A DNA stretch of 64,000 bases from Elusimicrobia bacterium GWA2_62_23 (GCA_001799635.1 MGTV01000037.1:62001-126000), one strand, 5' to 3'; positions 29,301-36,888 are shown, counted from the first letter of the stretch. Notes: generated by a model not told the origin, from the sequence alone. Translations and numbers: made by a program.

Positions 29301-32300
29301 CAGGCGTCGCCGCTCACGCCGGGACTGGCGCCGCCGAGGGTGGCGGTGACGTTATAACCTGTCGCCAGCGTCGCGCCGTTTGCGTCGTCTATATGCCAGC
29401 GCACGGCCAGCCTGTCGCCGTTGGAGAGAGCTGTGGACGCCGGAGTTTTACCCCAGTTCTGCAATTGCAACAGGGAACTGGAAACCTCATTGCGGGCCAG
29501 GACCACTGAGGAGATGACGGACTGTATGGCCCCGGAACTATCGGCGCGCAGCAGTTCGGCCGTGATGGTGGCGTTGGCCCGGAAGCTGCTCTCCCTCGCC
29601 CAGAGGTTAAAGATGACGTTGCCGGCGATAGTGAGATCGTCGAGCGGCGGAGAATACCAGGTCACTGCGCTGCCGCCGGCCGCCTCGGTGAACTGGGTCG
29701 TGACCAGGGGCGGGGTAGTGGGACCGGCGAAGGTGTTTTTGGTATAGGTGACCACCGCGGAACCGGCGGCCCGGGTCAGGTACCTGGAATTGACCGCGTC
29801 CACCGGGGTGACAGAATCCTGGAAATACAGCTTGGTGGCGGCGGCGTACAGCGTGACGGTGGACTGCGCCGCCGTGTAAGCTGTGATCACGCCGTCGTTA
29901 TTGCGGGCCGCCACGCGGCAGTAATAGGTGGTCTGCGTAGCCAGCCCGGAGAGAAGCAGGTTCAACTCTTCCGTCTCGCCGGTGAGCACGTCCGCGCCGG
30001 AAGGGTTCAGCGGATCGGCCGCGGTGGAGGCCGCCACCAGGTAGACGGTGTCCGGGTAGACATTGTTTCCCGCCGTCCAGTTGAGGCGTATGGAACCGTA
30101 AGTGACGTCGCTGAAACCGGAGAAGACCGGCGCCGCGGCCAGCGTGGAGGTGGAAGCCGCCGCCGAATAGTCCCAGGCGGCGCCGTTGTTGTTGAGCCCG
30201 GCCGCGCGGAAATAATAGCGAGTGTTGCCGGACAGACCGGAGGTGGAGAGCGAGAGGTTGTAAGTGTCCGAGGAGGTGACCGCTGCCCCGTCGGGCGAGG
30301 CCGGGTCCGGCGCGGTAGAGACCAGCACCCGGTAGCGCAGGCCGCCGGGCAGGGAGCCGGCGGTCCAGCCGAAGGTTATGGCGCCGCTGCCCATACCCGA
30401 GAAACCGGAGAAGACCGGCGCGCCCGAGAGCAGCGTGGAGGTGCCTTGCGGCGCGCTGTAGGCGGAAGCCACCCCGTCATGGTTCACGGCGGCCACCCTG
30501 AAATAGTAGGTGGTGTTGGCGGAGAGCCCCGCGGAGGAGGCGCCGAGCTCATAAACATCGGAATATGTGACCGCGGCCCCGCCCGGGACCAGCGGGTTGG
30601 GGGCGGTGGAAACGGCCACCCGGTACCCGGACCCGGCCGGGTTGCCGTTGGCCGTCCAGCCGAAAGTGAGGTTCTCCGGGGTGAGACCGGAGAAGCCGGC
30701 CGCCAGCGGCGCATTAGCCAGCGTTGAGGTGGACTGCAGCGCCGAATAAGAAGTGAGCACCCCGTTATTATTCACGCCGGCTACGCGGAAATAATGGACG
30801 GTGTTGGCCGCCAGGCCCGCGGTAGCCAGGAACAGGTCGTAGGTGTCGTAAACGCCGGCGCCCGGCGCGTCGCGCGGGTCGCCGCCGGCCGCGGCTATCA
30901 CGCGGTAGCGGGTCCCGTCCGGATTACCGTTCCCCACCCAGTTAAACTTCATGCCGCCTTCGGTCACCTCGCTGAAACCGGCCGAGACCGGGTCGAAGGC
31001 CAGCAGCGTGGAAGTGCCGGCAGCGGCCGTGTAGGCTGTGAGCGCACCGGCCACCCCTACTCCGGCCACCCGGAAGTAGTAGGTTGTATTAACGCTGAGC
31101 CCGGCCGAGGTGAGGAACAGCTCGTAGGTGTCGGTAACGGTGGCCGCGGCGCCGGCCGGGGCGTTAGGGTCAGGCGCGGTGGAGACGGCCACCCGGTACA
31201 GCGTTCCGTCGGGGTTGCCGCCGTCCGTCCAGTTAAAGCGCAGGCTGTCGGCGGCCACACTGGTGAAACCGGAGAAGACCGGAGCCCCCGTCAGCGTGGT
31301 AGCCGTGCTCTGGGCCGAGATATAAGCCGAGACGGCCCCAACGGAGTTCACCGCCGCGGCCCTGAAGTAGTAGAAAGTATCCGTGGTCAGCCCGGCGGTG
31401 GTCAGGAACAGGTTATAGGTGTCGGCGACGGTGACGGCCGCGCCGGCCGGAGAGAGCGGGTCCGGCGCCGTTGAGACCGCCACACGGTACAGCGTGCCGG
31501 GGGCGTTGCCGTTGGCCGTCCAATCCAGACGCGCCGAAGCGGAACCCACCTCGCTGAAACCGGAGAAAGCCGGCGCCGCGGCCAGGGTCACCGCGTCGGC
31601 CGGTTCGGTGTAGTCGGTTTCCAGCCCGCCCTTGCCCAGCGCCCCCACGCGGGTAAAATAACGGGTGTCAGAGTTCAGCCCGGGGAAGTCGTGATAGAGG
31701 CCCGTCACTTCGGCCGAGAAGACCGGGTCCCCTTCCGGGTTGAGCGGGTCCGGCGACTCCGACAGCAGCACGCGGTAGACGGCGTCGGCGGCGTTGCCGT
31801 TGGCCGTCCAATTGACGCGCAGCCCGGCGGCGCCTATATCCGTGAAAGCGGAGAACAGCGGCATATTGGGCAGCGTGGCCGAACCTATGGCGGCGGTATA
31901 GGCCGTGGCCAGGCCGTCCTTGTTGAGGCCAGCCACCCTGTAATAGTAGGTGGTATCAGCCGCCAGCCCTGAGGCGTACAGCGACAGGTTATATGTGTCG
32001 GAGGATACCGCCACCGCTCCGCCCGGCGCCAGCGGGTCCGGCGCGGTGGACACCAGCACCCGGTACATGGTGCCGCCAGGGTTGCCGCCGCCGCTCCAGC
32101 CGAAGAGCATGGAATCGGTGGAAAGCCCCGACAGGGCCGGGACCGACGGCGCGAACTGCAGGCGCGTGGCCGCGCCCGGGTAAGCGTACCAGCCGCCGGC
32201 CACGTTGGCCGCGCCGGCGCGCACAAAGAGATAGTAGACCGTGTCAGGCGCCAGCGCCGGGTTGAGGACGGCCGCGCTCACGGTGCCGTTGCCCACGGTC

Positions 32301-33955
32301 TGGCTGGAGGCATAGACGGAGACAGGGGGGTTGGCCGGGGAAAGCGAAGCGGCCAGCACATACCCCGTGGCCCCGCTCACCAGCGACCAGGAAGCCGTAA
32401 CCGAGGTGACGAAGACGCCGGTAACCGAGCCGGAGGCCGGGGAACCTAGCTCGCCCAGGCTCAGGGTCTTCTCGGTGACGGCGGCGGCATAGGCCGTCGC
32501 TACGCCATTGTGGTTCACGGCCGCGGCGCGGAAATAATAATCGGTATACGGGTCCAGGCCGGCGGTACTAAGATAGAGGGAGTAGGTTTCGTGGTTAGTG
32601 ACCGTCGCGCCGGCGGGCGAGAGCGGGTTAGTCGCGGTGGAGACCGCCACCCGGTACAGCGTACCGTCGGAGTTGCCGGCAGCGTCCCAGTTAAGCTGGA
32701 GGACGTCCTCAGTGACTCCGGTGAAGTAGAAGCCGGACGGCTGCAGCGCCAGCGTGGCGGTGGAGGCCGCGGCGCTATAGGCCGTGTACTGGCCGCCCAG
32801 GCCCGCCGCGGCGGCCCTGAAATAATAGGTGGTATTGCCCGCAAGCCCCGCCGTGGCGAGCGAGAGGGCGTAGGTAGAGGAGGAGGTGACTACCGCGCCG
32901 TCTGGCGCGGCCGGGTCCGGCGCGGTGGAGACCAGCACCTGGTACAGGGTGCCGGCCGGGTTGCCGTTCTGGCCCCAGCTGAAAACCATGGACGCCGCGT
33001 CCACTGCGGAGAAACCGGCCGGGGCCGGGATCCTGGCCAGGGTAGCCGCGCCTTGCGGCGGGAAATAATAACTCACGGTATTGCCGACGGCGGCCAGCGC
33101 GGCCACGCGGAAATAGTAGGTGGTATTGGCGGCAAGGCCGGCGGTGCTCAGCGAGGCGTTATAGGTGTCGGAAGAGGACACCGCGGCGCCCGCCGGGGCC
33201 ATGGGGTCCGGCGCGGTGGAGACCAGCACCCGGTAACGGGAACCCGGCGCGTTGCCGGAAGCGGTCCAGGAAATATCCACAGCACTTTCCGTTATCCCGG
33301 AAAATGCCGTAAAAGACGGCGAGTACAAACGCGCCTGCGCCGTAGTACCGTTGGAGAGATAGCCCCAGCCGTCCCAGGCCGCCCGCGCCTTTATGGCGAA
33401 ATAATAGGTGCCCCCGCCCACAAGTCCGGAGAGAACGAGCTGCTCCTGCTGGCCGAAAGCTGACGGCGAAGGTACCGTGATAAAGTCGGTTGCGGAGCGC
33501 GCCAGCAGGAACTGCGCTTCGCCGATGGCCGGTGAACCTTCCGGGTAGGTGGAATAACGCAGCTCGTAGGCGGCCGCGGTGCCGGTGGAGCCGTCCGCTT
33601 TGGGGGCGGTCCAGGCCAGCGCCAGGCCGCCGTCGGAAGTCCCGCCGGAGGCGGCCAGGTTCAGAATGGTCTCCGGCCAGGCGGCCAGGTTGCCGAAGCC
33701 GGGCTGCAGCGTATAATTGTCGGAAGTGTAGGCCGCCGTCCCGGCTTCCCCCAGCACCGTCAGGCTGTTATGGCTGGCGGAAGCGGCCGAGGAACCGCCG
33801 GCGTCCACCGCGGCCGGGTGCAGGTCCTGGGTGGGCCCGGAGAAAGAGCCGGCCGCGGCGTGAGCGGGGAATAAAAGGGCAAGGCAGAGCCAGGCAGGCA
33901 GAATGCCGGCCGGCAGGCCGCGGCGCGCGGCGCTAAGCCCTGACCTTATGTTCAT
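20315..33955 (-). CDS. Giant secreted protein (4546 aa) with about 27 fibronectin-III repeats, LTD domains and C-terminal propeller
   Basis: A signal peptide (about 1-36) leads into about 27 FN3-like repeats of about 97 aa (to about residue 2918). A 190-aa non-FN3 beta domain interrupts them at about 1367-1560. Most repeats share YRVLVSTAPDP and TTYYFRVAG. Four (numbers 5, 14, 21 and 26 in my reading) are a second class with SWSLV-GATGYTLAAS and YYLFVRA. Then follow a blade-like region (about 2920-3550), two lamin-tail-like domains (about 3555 and 3695 on, LNEI motifs) and a PQQ-like propeller (about 4165-4546). Few cysteines, no obvious enzyme motif, no C-terminal anchor. Probably an adhesin or surface filament (inference). 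No frameshift is seen. The long open frame on the other strand is a by-product of codon bias. Confidence 0.8.
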   Translation of the reverse strand: MNIRSGLSAARRGLPAGILPAWLCLALLFPAHAAAGSFSGPTQDLHPAAVDAGGSSAASASHNSLTVLGEAGTAAYTSDNYTLQPGFGNLAAWPETILNLAASGGTSDGGLALAWTAPKADGSTGTAAAYELRYSTYPEGSPAIGEAQFLLARSATDFITVPSPSAFGQQEQLVLSGLVGGGTYYFAIKARAAWDGWGYLSNGTTAQARLYSPSFTAFSGITESAVDISWTASGNAPGSRYRVLVSTAPDPMAPAGAAVSSSDTYNASLSTAGLAANTTYYFRVAALAAVGNTVSYYFPPQGAATLARIPAPAGFSAVDAASMVFSWGQNGNPAGTLYQVLVSTAPDPAAPDGAVVTSSSTYALSLATAGLAGNTTYYFRAAAAGLGGQYTAYSAAASTATLALQPSGFYFTGVTEDVLQLNWDAAGNSDGTLYRVAVSTATNPLSPAGATVTNHETYSLYLSTAGLDPYTDYYFRAAAVNHNGVATAYAAAVTEKTLSLGELGSPASGSVTGVFVTSVTASWSLVSGATGYVLAASLSPANPPVSVYASSQTVGNGTVSAAVLNPALAPDTVYYLFVRAGAANVAGGWYAYPGAATRLQFAPSVPALSGLSTDSMLFGWSGGGNPGGTMYRVLVSTAPDPLAPGGAVAVSSDTYNLSLYASGLAADTTYYYRVAGLNKDGLATAYTAAIGSATLPNMPLFSAFTDIGAAGLRVNWTANGNAADAVYRVLLSESPDPLNPEGDPVFSAEVTGLYHDFPGLNSDTRYFTRVGALGKGGLETDYTEPADAVTLAAAPAFSGFSEVGSASARLDWTANGNAPGTLYRVAVSTAPDPLSPAGAAVTVADTYNLFLTTAGLTTDTFYYFRAAAVNSVGAVSAYISAQSTATTLTGAPVFSGFTSVAADSLRFNWTDGGNPDGTLYRVAVSTAPDPNAPAGAAATVTDTYELFLTSAGLSVNTTYYFRVAGVGVAGALTAYTAAAGTSTLLAFDPVSAGFSEVTEGGMKFNWVGNGNPDGTRYRVIAAAGGDPRDAPGAGVYDTYDLFLATAGLAANTVHYFRVAGVNNNGVLTSYSALQSTSTLANAPLAAGFSGLTPENLTFGWTANGNPAGSGYRVAVSTAPNPLVPGGAAVTYSDVYELGASSAGLSANTTYYFRVAAVNHDGVASAYSAPQGTSTLLSGAPVFSGFSGMGSGAITFGWTAGSLPGGLRYRVLVSTAPDPASPDGAAVTSSDTYNLSLSTSGLSGNTRYYFRAAGLNNNGAAWDYSAAASTSTLAAAPVFSGFSDVTYGSIRLNWTAGNNVYPDTVYLVAASTAADPLNPSGADVLTGETEELNLLLSGLATQTTYYCRVAARNNDGVITAYTAAQSTVTLYAAATKLYFQDSVTPVDAVNSRYLTRAAGSAVVTYTKNTFAGPTTPPLVTTQFTEAAGGSAVTWYSPPLDDLTIAGNVIFNLWARESSFRANATITAELLRADSSGAIQSVISSVVLARNEVSSSLLQLQNWGKTPASTALSNGDRLAVRWHIDDANGATLATGYNVTATLGGASPGVSGDAWVQLAEPLAPARPALGALSGVTAAAASGSWSLVEGATGYTLAASVSSLNPPADIYVSSTVHNTAGATLNTPALAPDTLYYLFVRTNGPDASSSWEAYPATYTLLAYPPAGAAITGVETDSATFSWSANGNAYPGTMFRVLVSTAPDPANPGVAAVSAHDTYSLSLSSAGLAPDTTYYFRAAGLGKGGALTAYTAPMGVATLLPYVPQPAAFTEVSAASLKFNWTSGGNPAGTHYRVLASTAADPAAPAGAVVTSSDTYNTWLSSAVLAANTTYYFRVAGLNKGGVPTAYAAASGMATNAAPPAFSGFSGVIASEAGFNWTSGGNPAGTLYRVYASLAPDPLDPQGLFTTYSDAYSGPAVFTGLDADTTYYFRAAAIGHNGSASAYTAAVATATPLAYPPLAAGFAAVEAGALTFDWTAGGNADPGTRYRVLVSTAIDPGAPAGAAVTSSDTYNTYLSSSGLAANTTHYFRVAGVGKSGVLTAYTAAAGTSTLLGYAPAAGGFSGVSTGSMVFSWTSGGNPPGTRYRVLASTAADPLAPTGAAVTSSDTYSSSLNLASLPANTTHYFRVAGLNNNGVPTAYSTAAGTSTLAAQPAGLYITGEATHALQLNWYADGNRDGTLYRVLVSTAPDPQVPGGAAVTSHYVYDLFLTTAGLESNKTHYFKAAAVNNNGIYTAYAALSGVTLAIGQLGTPAEGAVTGVFVSSIAASWSLVGGATGYTLAASLAPDNPPTAIYASSVTVGNGAAAAAVFSPALAADTVYYLFVRANGDEVSGPWFQYPAAATLLAKAPVYLSFADVDYNSARFNWSANGNADPGTRYRVLVSTAYNPLVPAGAVVSSSDTYNTWLSSAGLDANTAYYFRVAGVNKDGVLTAYTISRSTTTPARAPAAAGFTGVGPYAAAFNWSAEGNPFPRTRYSVAVSTAPDPLAPGGAAATLSETYDLFFSSSGLNPDATYYFRVAAVGNNGITTAYTTAAGTATLLAYPPVAAGFTYIGPSSATFNWSANGNAAGTLYRVYSSTAQDPLNPGGAVAVSSDTYNLYLSSAGLYANTTYYFTVAGRNRNGVSTAYTAAAGTATLANLPLTAVSTFSAVTNAGFTAAWEQNGNPVGTLYEVQVSSAQDFNPGVLYQVSAATAPEYGASYAFTDLVFSTTYYFRARAVNRNGLYTAYAGLGAVKTAGLQAPVAAPITQVSANSITAGWSLVAQATGYTLAASVNPGSEPAPVYASSSTAGLSALLSPLALNSTYYLFVRADGAGEASGWAVYPATATLANPPVSAASTFSAVGFDGFAVNWGANSNPLGSVSYQVEVSTAYDFNAGVTDRVSFSTAPAEGPAATFSGLNTDAYYYFRVRTAYHNGNFSEWVNLGVKKTLALPIVHAAGDGVILYGKAGTAMPQFRHYSAASNSFGATGDLEMGGNGSLFVIRTNPLTTKQEAVAGYVKDGTLHVLCTDGTNWTEEWTQAVGGNEATRRFDIAYETNSGDVMVLYSRNVSASGELGYRTKPGGAACGAANWTSETQLTAARTTGIVQWVKLASDRRATYDTLAALWADANSDLSAAVWTGSAWENEPAAALETNLERVTVSQDVEDFDLEFESLSGDLMAVWANAAGADGTNGVRYAVATWTGGSPLHTWGAVTTPPTFLDDATNLDLAANPASDAMIFASIGNAGSDLQIGYWSGAAWTNTANVDTTAQVPLAGTRLVSAVWLSSGAATRWAVAYNDAAATNIGWYYGTTGAPSAGADASPAPLFANPQKHYQLHQDPVNRDRAILAVSDNNSDLIVKRLVMTSVPAFTWSDAAGGAALETSLSSVTVGGHSFFFWPAPPETTYVQSAYKFFANADSTDVGTALAAQDTPGVILSSGAAFRLRPLLHIDQVDLAAGAESFKLQFAGRGDGTCAAPSGGNPAVYTDVGAATVIAFNNNTPADGAALTANAADPQHGAHVTVAQAYAESSPAATLALTARNRDAMWDFALKDNGMAAGTSYCFKLVRADGTDLNAYDIYPEAMLQPAVYLNEIYASGAVGEDWVEFYNNSASTVSLIGWKLDYVENTLDLGGTPITVWTAQASDVVNAYSTFTLTGLATDLVGGQSYHLKLMNNTGAIVDQAQWPVLGAGQSLARVTDGDPSFFWIDPSPTPGYGNSVSTDALKLNEIAYGAADRQFIELYNASPVSTRTLAGYALRNSVSSANGLAFKFTRKIYPLDYAVIDFSALSDDGYTFAGVFGPGGLAAAGDFLALENSTGSVVDWAVWQSGTAYTLYNYRAEQVSAGNFAPGGAAYSIARGPAEGADTGSDSADFSASAYATPVSRNNNAGTAAANTLVYPVNTSAPQFLAKTFPVTLDLGDSSGGAGNNILFQRTGGSADPESPHLYRLEDIGLDPASTAQQSAQQTGLTFYDQDGAPLVSSAVYRVTFNTDTGAASAPRIELGTVTYYAGVHGVSVSSSAPAWMNDASRAGVLKLQVANNNPAGFNPVQLATVAFSLYDSGLAPLTQQQARDLFEAVLLVADSASGLPGIYEPGIDASTLAYVPMNSILVDGNGLSTMTVGGGWLSAAAVPAASTGTFFIVLESTADASDRSPNVFRAGFSPVRATVLDGPGALAQEFAPAAAANTEAVTLISPARPPAGTAWPYVLPAAAATESPVSYYTNEGDTAVSSAVYVASADGYLRAIKKDGTFKWSYATSPLSPIRTSPNAVVEGTDVVIYFANDNGDVYKVRDDETAAGLVWKRSVGAPVRSNVMCTDLLCTGPNIYFGVNDNTVRCLAKADGLPCSGWTFSAAVTAGVSGTISIDDRDTIKTGWIGLEDGKVVALQTADGASPTSFITGGAIKSSPYLDARDASPNNVIYFTSTDGKLYARVSSNLSALPSGWIDDYPASGAAPIYTSPSVSFSGAKYIFFGDDAGRLHKVDTTGASAPGWPLQAGGAIRSGPIWVPAGVGSGVAQNYIYFGCDDGYIYAFDADTGARRAGWPVATGGPVRADPVVDLDDRTIKVGSTDGKTYTLYIGP

Positions 33956-33982
33956 AGAGACTTTAAAGCTCCGTTCCGCTCC

Positions 33983-35170
33983 TTATATACCGCCAGCCTT
34001 CTGCGCTATCACATAACTGCCTTTCTGCACGGTCAGGCTGCCGCTGGTATTGGGCGCCCATTGCAGCGTCACATTGCCGGCGGTGCTGGCCGTTATCCAG
34101 CCCTGAAGATAAACATTAAAAGGGATGGCGCTGCCGCTTATCACGGTATTGGTCATAGCCGTGGGAGCGGCGTCGCAGTCGGTGGCGTCGTCCTGCAGGA
34201 AAGCCGTGCCGGCCGGCTCCGAGCCGGACTGCAGCACCCGGCAGGTCCAGCCTATCGCGCCCAGTATGGCTGCCTTCCAGTCGGGCGTGGCGCTGTTATT
34301 ATTGTTGACCAGCAGCCGGAACTCGAATACCCAGGTCTCGCCGGCCGCCACGGCGAAGGAGAGATCGTCGTCGTTCTGCAGGGTAGTGCCACTGGGCACG
34401 TTCTCGTCCGCCTCTTTTATTACGAATTTCATGGTGGTGGCCGGCGCCCAGGAGGCGTCGCCGCGCAGGAACTGCGTGGCGGAGCCCGATGCTTTGGGGG
34501 TAAAACCGTGGCGCAGGGTGGAAACGTTGCCGGTGACCGTGTCGGAGAGGGACAGAACGTTCTCATAGGCGGAGGCTACGGCCAGCGAGGACACTATAAC
34601 ATTGGCTCCCAGCGTGCCGGTAACGGCCAGCTTGCTGATAGCTATGGCCGCGGCGGGGTTTATATCGGCGTTGCCTATTATACCGTCCACTATCTGGTTT
34701 TCATTGTTTATAGCCCCCACCGCCACCGAGGAGATCCGGAGCAGGGTCGAGCCGTCATTGTCCGTAATGGCGTCGGCTACCGAGGACTTGAAGCTGTAAG
34801 GCCCGGCGGTCAGGCGCTCACGCGGGCTCAGGGTTTCGCCGGCCACGGCTATCTCCAGGTAGCGCGCGTCCGAGGCGAAGACGGCGCCGTCTATTGCGGC
34901 CACCGCGCCAAGCTGCACGGCGAACACGCCGTTAGTCACGGTGACGGTCTGGTTCTCCGTCCACAGGCAGGGGTTGCCCACGGCGCAGGGCGCCGAGCAG
35001 GTGGCGGCCAGCGAGTTACAGATCTTGAAACTCATCAGGTAATCGCCGTTCCTGGGCAGTTTAGTGGAGTCCAGCAGCCGGCCCTGGAAATTCACCAGGC
35101 CCGGCACCGCGGCTTGCGCCGCGCCCCACCACAGGAGCGCGGTCATAATGGCGAGAGTGATCTTCTTCAT
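33983..35170 (-). CDS. Secreted protein with N-terminal NFQGRL-type domain
   Basis: 395 aa with a signal peptide (about 1-20, MKKITLAIMTALLWWGAAQA). The first domain has the pattern NFQGRLLD ... YLMSFKI ... LWTENQTVTVTNGVFAVQLG ... LSPRERLTAGPYSFKS, found in many secreted or spike-like proteins of environmental bacteria. A Ser/Ala-rich repetitive middle and a beta-rich C-terminal domain (about 240-395) follow, the latter with TMKFVIKEADENVPSGTTLQ. The function is not known; a trimeric or surface stalk role is possible. AAGGGGA precedes the ATG. It precedes the giant gene by 27 bp on the same strand and is probably cotranscribed with it. Confidence 0.65.
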   Translation of the reverse strand: MKKITLAIMTALLWWGAAQAAVPGLVNFQGRLLDSTKLPRNGDYLMSFKICNSLAATCSAPCAVGNPCLWTENQTVTVTNGVFAVQLGAVAAIDGAVFASDARYLEIAVAGETLSPRERLTAGPYSFKSSVADAITDNDGSTLLRISSVAVGAINNENQIVDGIIGNADINPAAAIAISKLAVTGTLGANVIVSSLAVASAYENVLSLSDTVTGNVSTLRHGFTPKASGSATQFLRGDASWAPATTMKFVIKEADENVPSGTTLQNDDDLSFAVAAGETWVFEFRLLVNNNNSATPDWKAAILGAIGWTCRVLQSGSEPAGTAFLQDDATDCDAAPTAMTNTVISGSAIPFNVYLQGWITASTAGNVTLQWAPNTSGSLTVQKGSYVIAQKAGGI

Positions 35171-35229
35171 ACCTATTCCCCTTTATCCTTGAACCTTCAT
35201 AGCATCCGGAGCCGAAATTACCCGCGGCC

Positions 35230-35676
35230 TTATTCTTCGGCCGCTCCCGTCAACGGCGATTCGCCCTTGGCTTTCCGCGCCCGCTCTTCTTTCTGCCTGT
35301 CCTCTTCGCGCATCATTTCTATGATGTCCTGCACGGTGAGGCCCACCAGCCAGTTGTTCACCTCTTCGCGCAGTTTCTTGTAAAGCCGGCCCGGGATCTC
35401 CTCGCGCTCCGGCGCCGGGGCGCCATTGAAAGTAAAAGCCTCCATCAGCGCCCACACGCTGATATCGTCCAGGTCCTTGCGCAGGCGATAACCCTTTCCT
35501 TTCAGGGACTCTACGAAACCGGCGTGCACCAGCGCCTGCAGCACCTTGTTGCAGTAGGGCGCCGGCAGGCCCTGGAACCTGGCTATATCCGCCACCTGGT
35601 TCCAACTGCCGCCATTATTGGCCCCCAGGTACTGCAGGCAGGCCAGGCCGTAGGCTAAAGTGCGGTTCATTCTCAT
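35230..35676 (-). CDS. Rrf2-family winged-helix transcriptional regulator without Fe-S cysteines
   Basis: 148 aa with the Rrf2 fold: N-terminal helix-turn-helix (about residues 5-60, YGLACLQYLGAN ... PAPYCNKVLQALVHAGFVESLKGKGYRL) and a C-terminal dimerisation helix with a charged tail. The three-cysteine Fe-S ligand set of IscR or NsrR is absent from the expected segment (about 85-110), so sensing must differ or be lost. It stands between the RiPP-like cassette and the secreted-protein genes, with its own promoter and a 120-nt leader. It is a plausible regulator of either neighbour. Confidence 0.75.
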   Translation of the reverse strand: MRMNRTLAYGLACLQYLGANNGGSWNQVADIARFQGLPAPYCNKVLQALVHAGFVESLKGKGYRLRKDLDDISVWALMEAFTFNGAPAPEREEIPGRLYKKLREEVNNWLVGLTVQDIIEMMREEDRQKEERARKAKGESPLTGAAEE

Positions 35677-35726
35677 ACATAGTCGCCTGAAAGATCCGCT
35701 CCGACTTTTTTATCCAGTGACCAACA

Positions 35727-35753
35727 GCCATCGGACACTTTCTATCCGATGGC
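35727..35753 (-). promoter_or_regulatory. 9-bp inverted repeat in the leader of the Rrf2 gene
   Basis: GCCATCGGA (35727-35735) and TCCGATGGC (35745-35753) are exact complements around a 9-nt loop. It is downstream of the promoter, so it may be an RNA hairpin or a DNA operator for the dimeric regulator. There is no T-run, so it is not a terminator. Confidence 0.45.
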
Positions 35754-35801
35754 CGGGCAAAAAATAAACGGCGACCAGCGGCTTGCCGTTTAGATATCAA
35801 T

Positions 35802-35829
35802 AGTATAGCAGGCCTAATACCGTAGTCAA
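35802..35829 (-). promoter_or_regulatory. Promoter of the Rrf2-family gene
   Basis: TTGACT (35824-35829 on the minus strand) and TATACT (35802-35807) are 16 bp apart. The spacer contains AGGCCT. A 14-bp palindrome TTACAGGCCTGTAA at 35851-35864, overlapping the radical SAM stop, has the same core and could be an operator. Confidence 0.65.
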
Positions 35830-35850
35830 GGGGTATTTTTTTGACTTAAG

Positions 35851-36888
35851 TTACAGGCCTGTAATTCTTCCCGGCCGGCGCGCCCGGGCCAGGTCACAGG
35901 CCGGGGTATTAGGGGCAAAAACATCCCCCTCCTCCACCAGGCTGACCCCCGGGCACCTGCTGCACCAGGCGGCGTCCGGGCAGCCGGCGCAGCCTTTTAA
36001 GTCTTTTTCGCCGGCCCGGCGCCATTTTTTAAGCCACCTCGAGCTTTTCCAGATGGCGGAGAAGGGACTGCGGGCCGGGTTGCCGAGTTTTACCGGCAGT
36101 TGCAGACAGGGGTAAAGTGCCCCGTCCGGGCCCAGCGCACACACATTGCGCCCCGCCCCGCAGAGGAGATCCATGGCCGGGGACGGTTCGGGCGGCGCCG
36201 CCTGGTCACGCCCGCCAAGCAGCTTTACGGCCAGTTTCATGTCCTTTTGCCCCAGGCGCAGCGGCAGCGCCGACTTGTCCCCGTCATTGGCGGCCGTAAT
36301 GACCGGGTCGAAAGCTATGCCGAATCCCTCGCGCCTGGCCAGGGCCCGAAGAAAAGCGGCCTGGGAGATGTTCGCCCGCGTTAAAGGCACTTTGATTTTC
36401 ACTTTTACCCCGGCCCGCTTCAACAGCCGCGCGGCCGCGAGACTCCCGCCATATGATCCCTTCAGCCCTGTCATCCCGTCGTGGCCCGCCGGCCGGCCGT
36501 AAAAACTTATTTCAAAAGCGGAGACCCCGGCTTTTTTCAGCGCCAGCGCCCGCCGCCGGTCCAGGCCGATGCCCGTGGAAAATATCCGCACGTCGAAATT
36601 ACGGTTTTTGGCAAAGGCGCAGAGCTCTTCCAGGTCAGGGCGCAGCAGCGGCTCGCCGCCGGTGAAGACCAGGTACAGGGCGCCGGCCGCGGCCAGTTGC
36701 GACAGCACCTTTTTCCACTGGGCCGAGGTCAATTCGTGCCCGGGCCTGGCGCGGCCGCGGGTCTCCGGCAGATAGCAATGCGCGCAGGCCAGCGGGCAGC
36801 GGCGCGTCAGCTCCACGGTAACGGAAACCGGGATATTTCGTTCGAGAGTGAGGAGGTTGAGCCTGGCAGAGGGCGAGGGTTCAGACAT
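35851..36888 (-). CDS. Radical SAM/SPASM peptide-maturase-like protein
   Basis: 345 aa. The radical-SAM 4Fe-4S motif is CPLACAHC (Cys31, Cys35, Cys38), followed by FTGGEPLLRPDL for SAM binding. The C-terminal SPASM-type region has spaced cysteines (CGAGRNVC, LYPC, CAGC, WCSRC, and the Cys of NTPACDL) for auxiliary clusters. This resembles PqqE or thioether-forming RiPP maturases. Its start overlaps the S26-like gene by 8 bp. With PqqD-like and Cys-containing 45-aa genes nearby, the likely substrate is that peptide (inference). Ferredoxin-type reductant would be needed. Confidence 0.85.
   Translation of the reverse strand: MSEPSPSARLNLLTLERNIPVSVTVELTRRCPLACAHCYLPETRGRARPGHELTSAQWKKVLSQLAAAGALYLVFTGGEPLLRPDLEELCAFAKNRNFDVRIFSTGIGLDRRRALALKKAGVSAFEISFYGRPAGHDGMTGLKGSYGGSLAAARLLKRAGVKVKIKVPLTRANISQAAFLRALARREGFGIAFDPVITAANDGDKSALPLRLGQKDMKLAVKLLGGRDQAAPPEPSPAMDLLCGAGRNVCALGPDGALYPCLQLPVKLGNPARSPFSAIWKSSRWLKKWRRAGEKDLKGCAGCPDAAWCSRCPGVSLVEEGDVFAPNTPACDLARARRPGRITGL

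Noticed and set aside
20315-33955. Possible CRISPR or tandem DNA repeat array
   Set aside because: The repeats are in-frame protein domains with diverged codons and about 290-bp periods, not short identical direct repeats with spacers.
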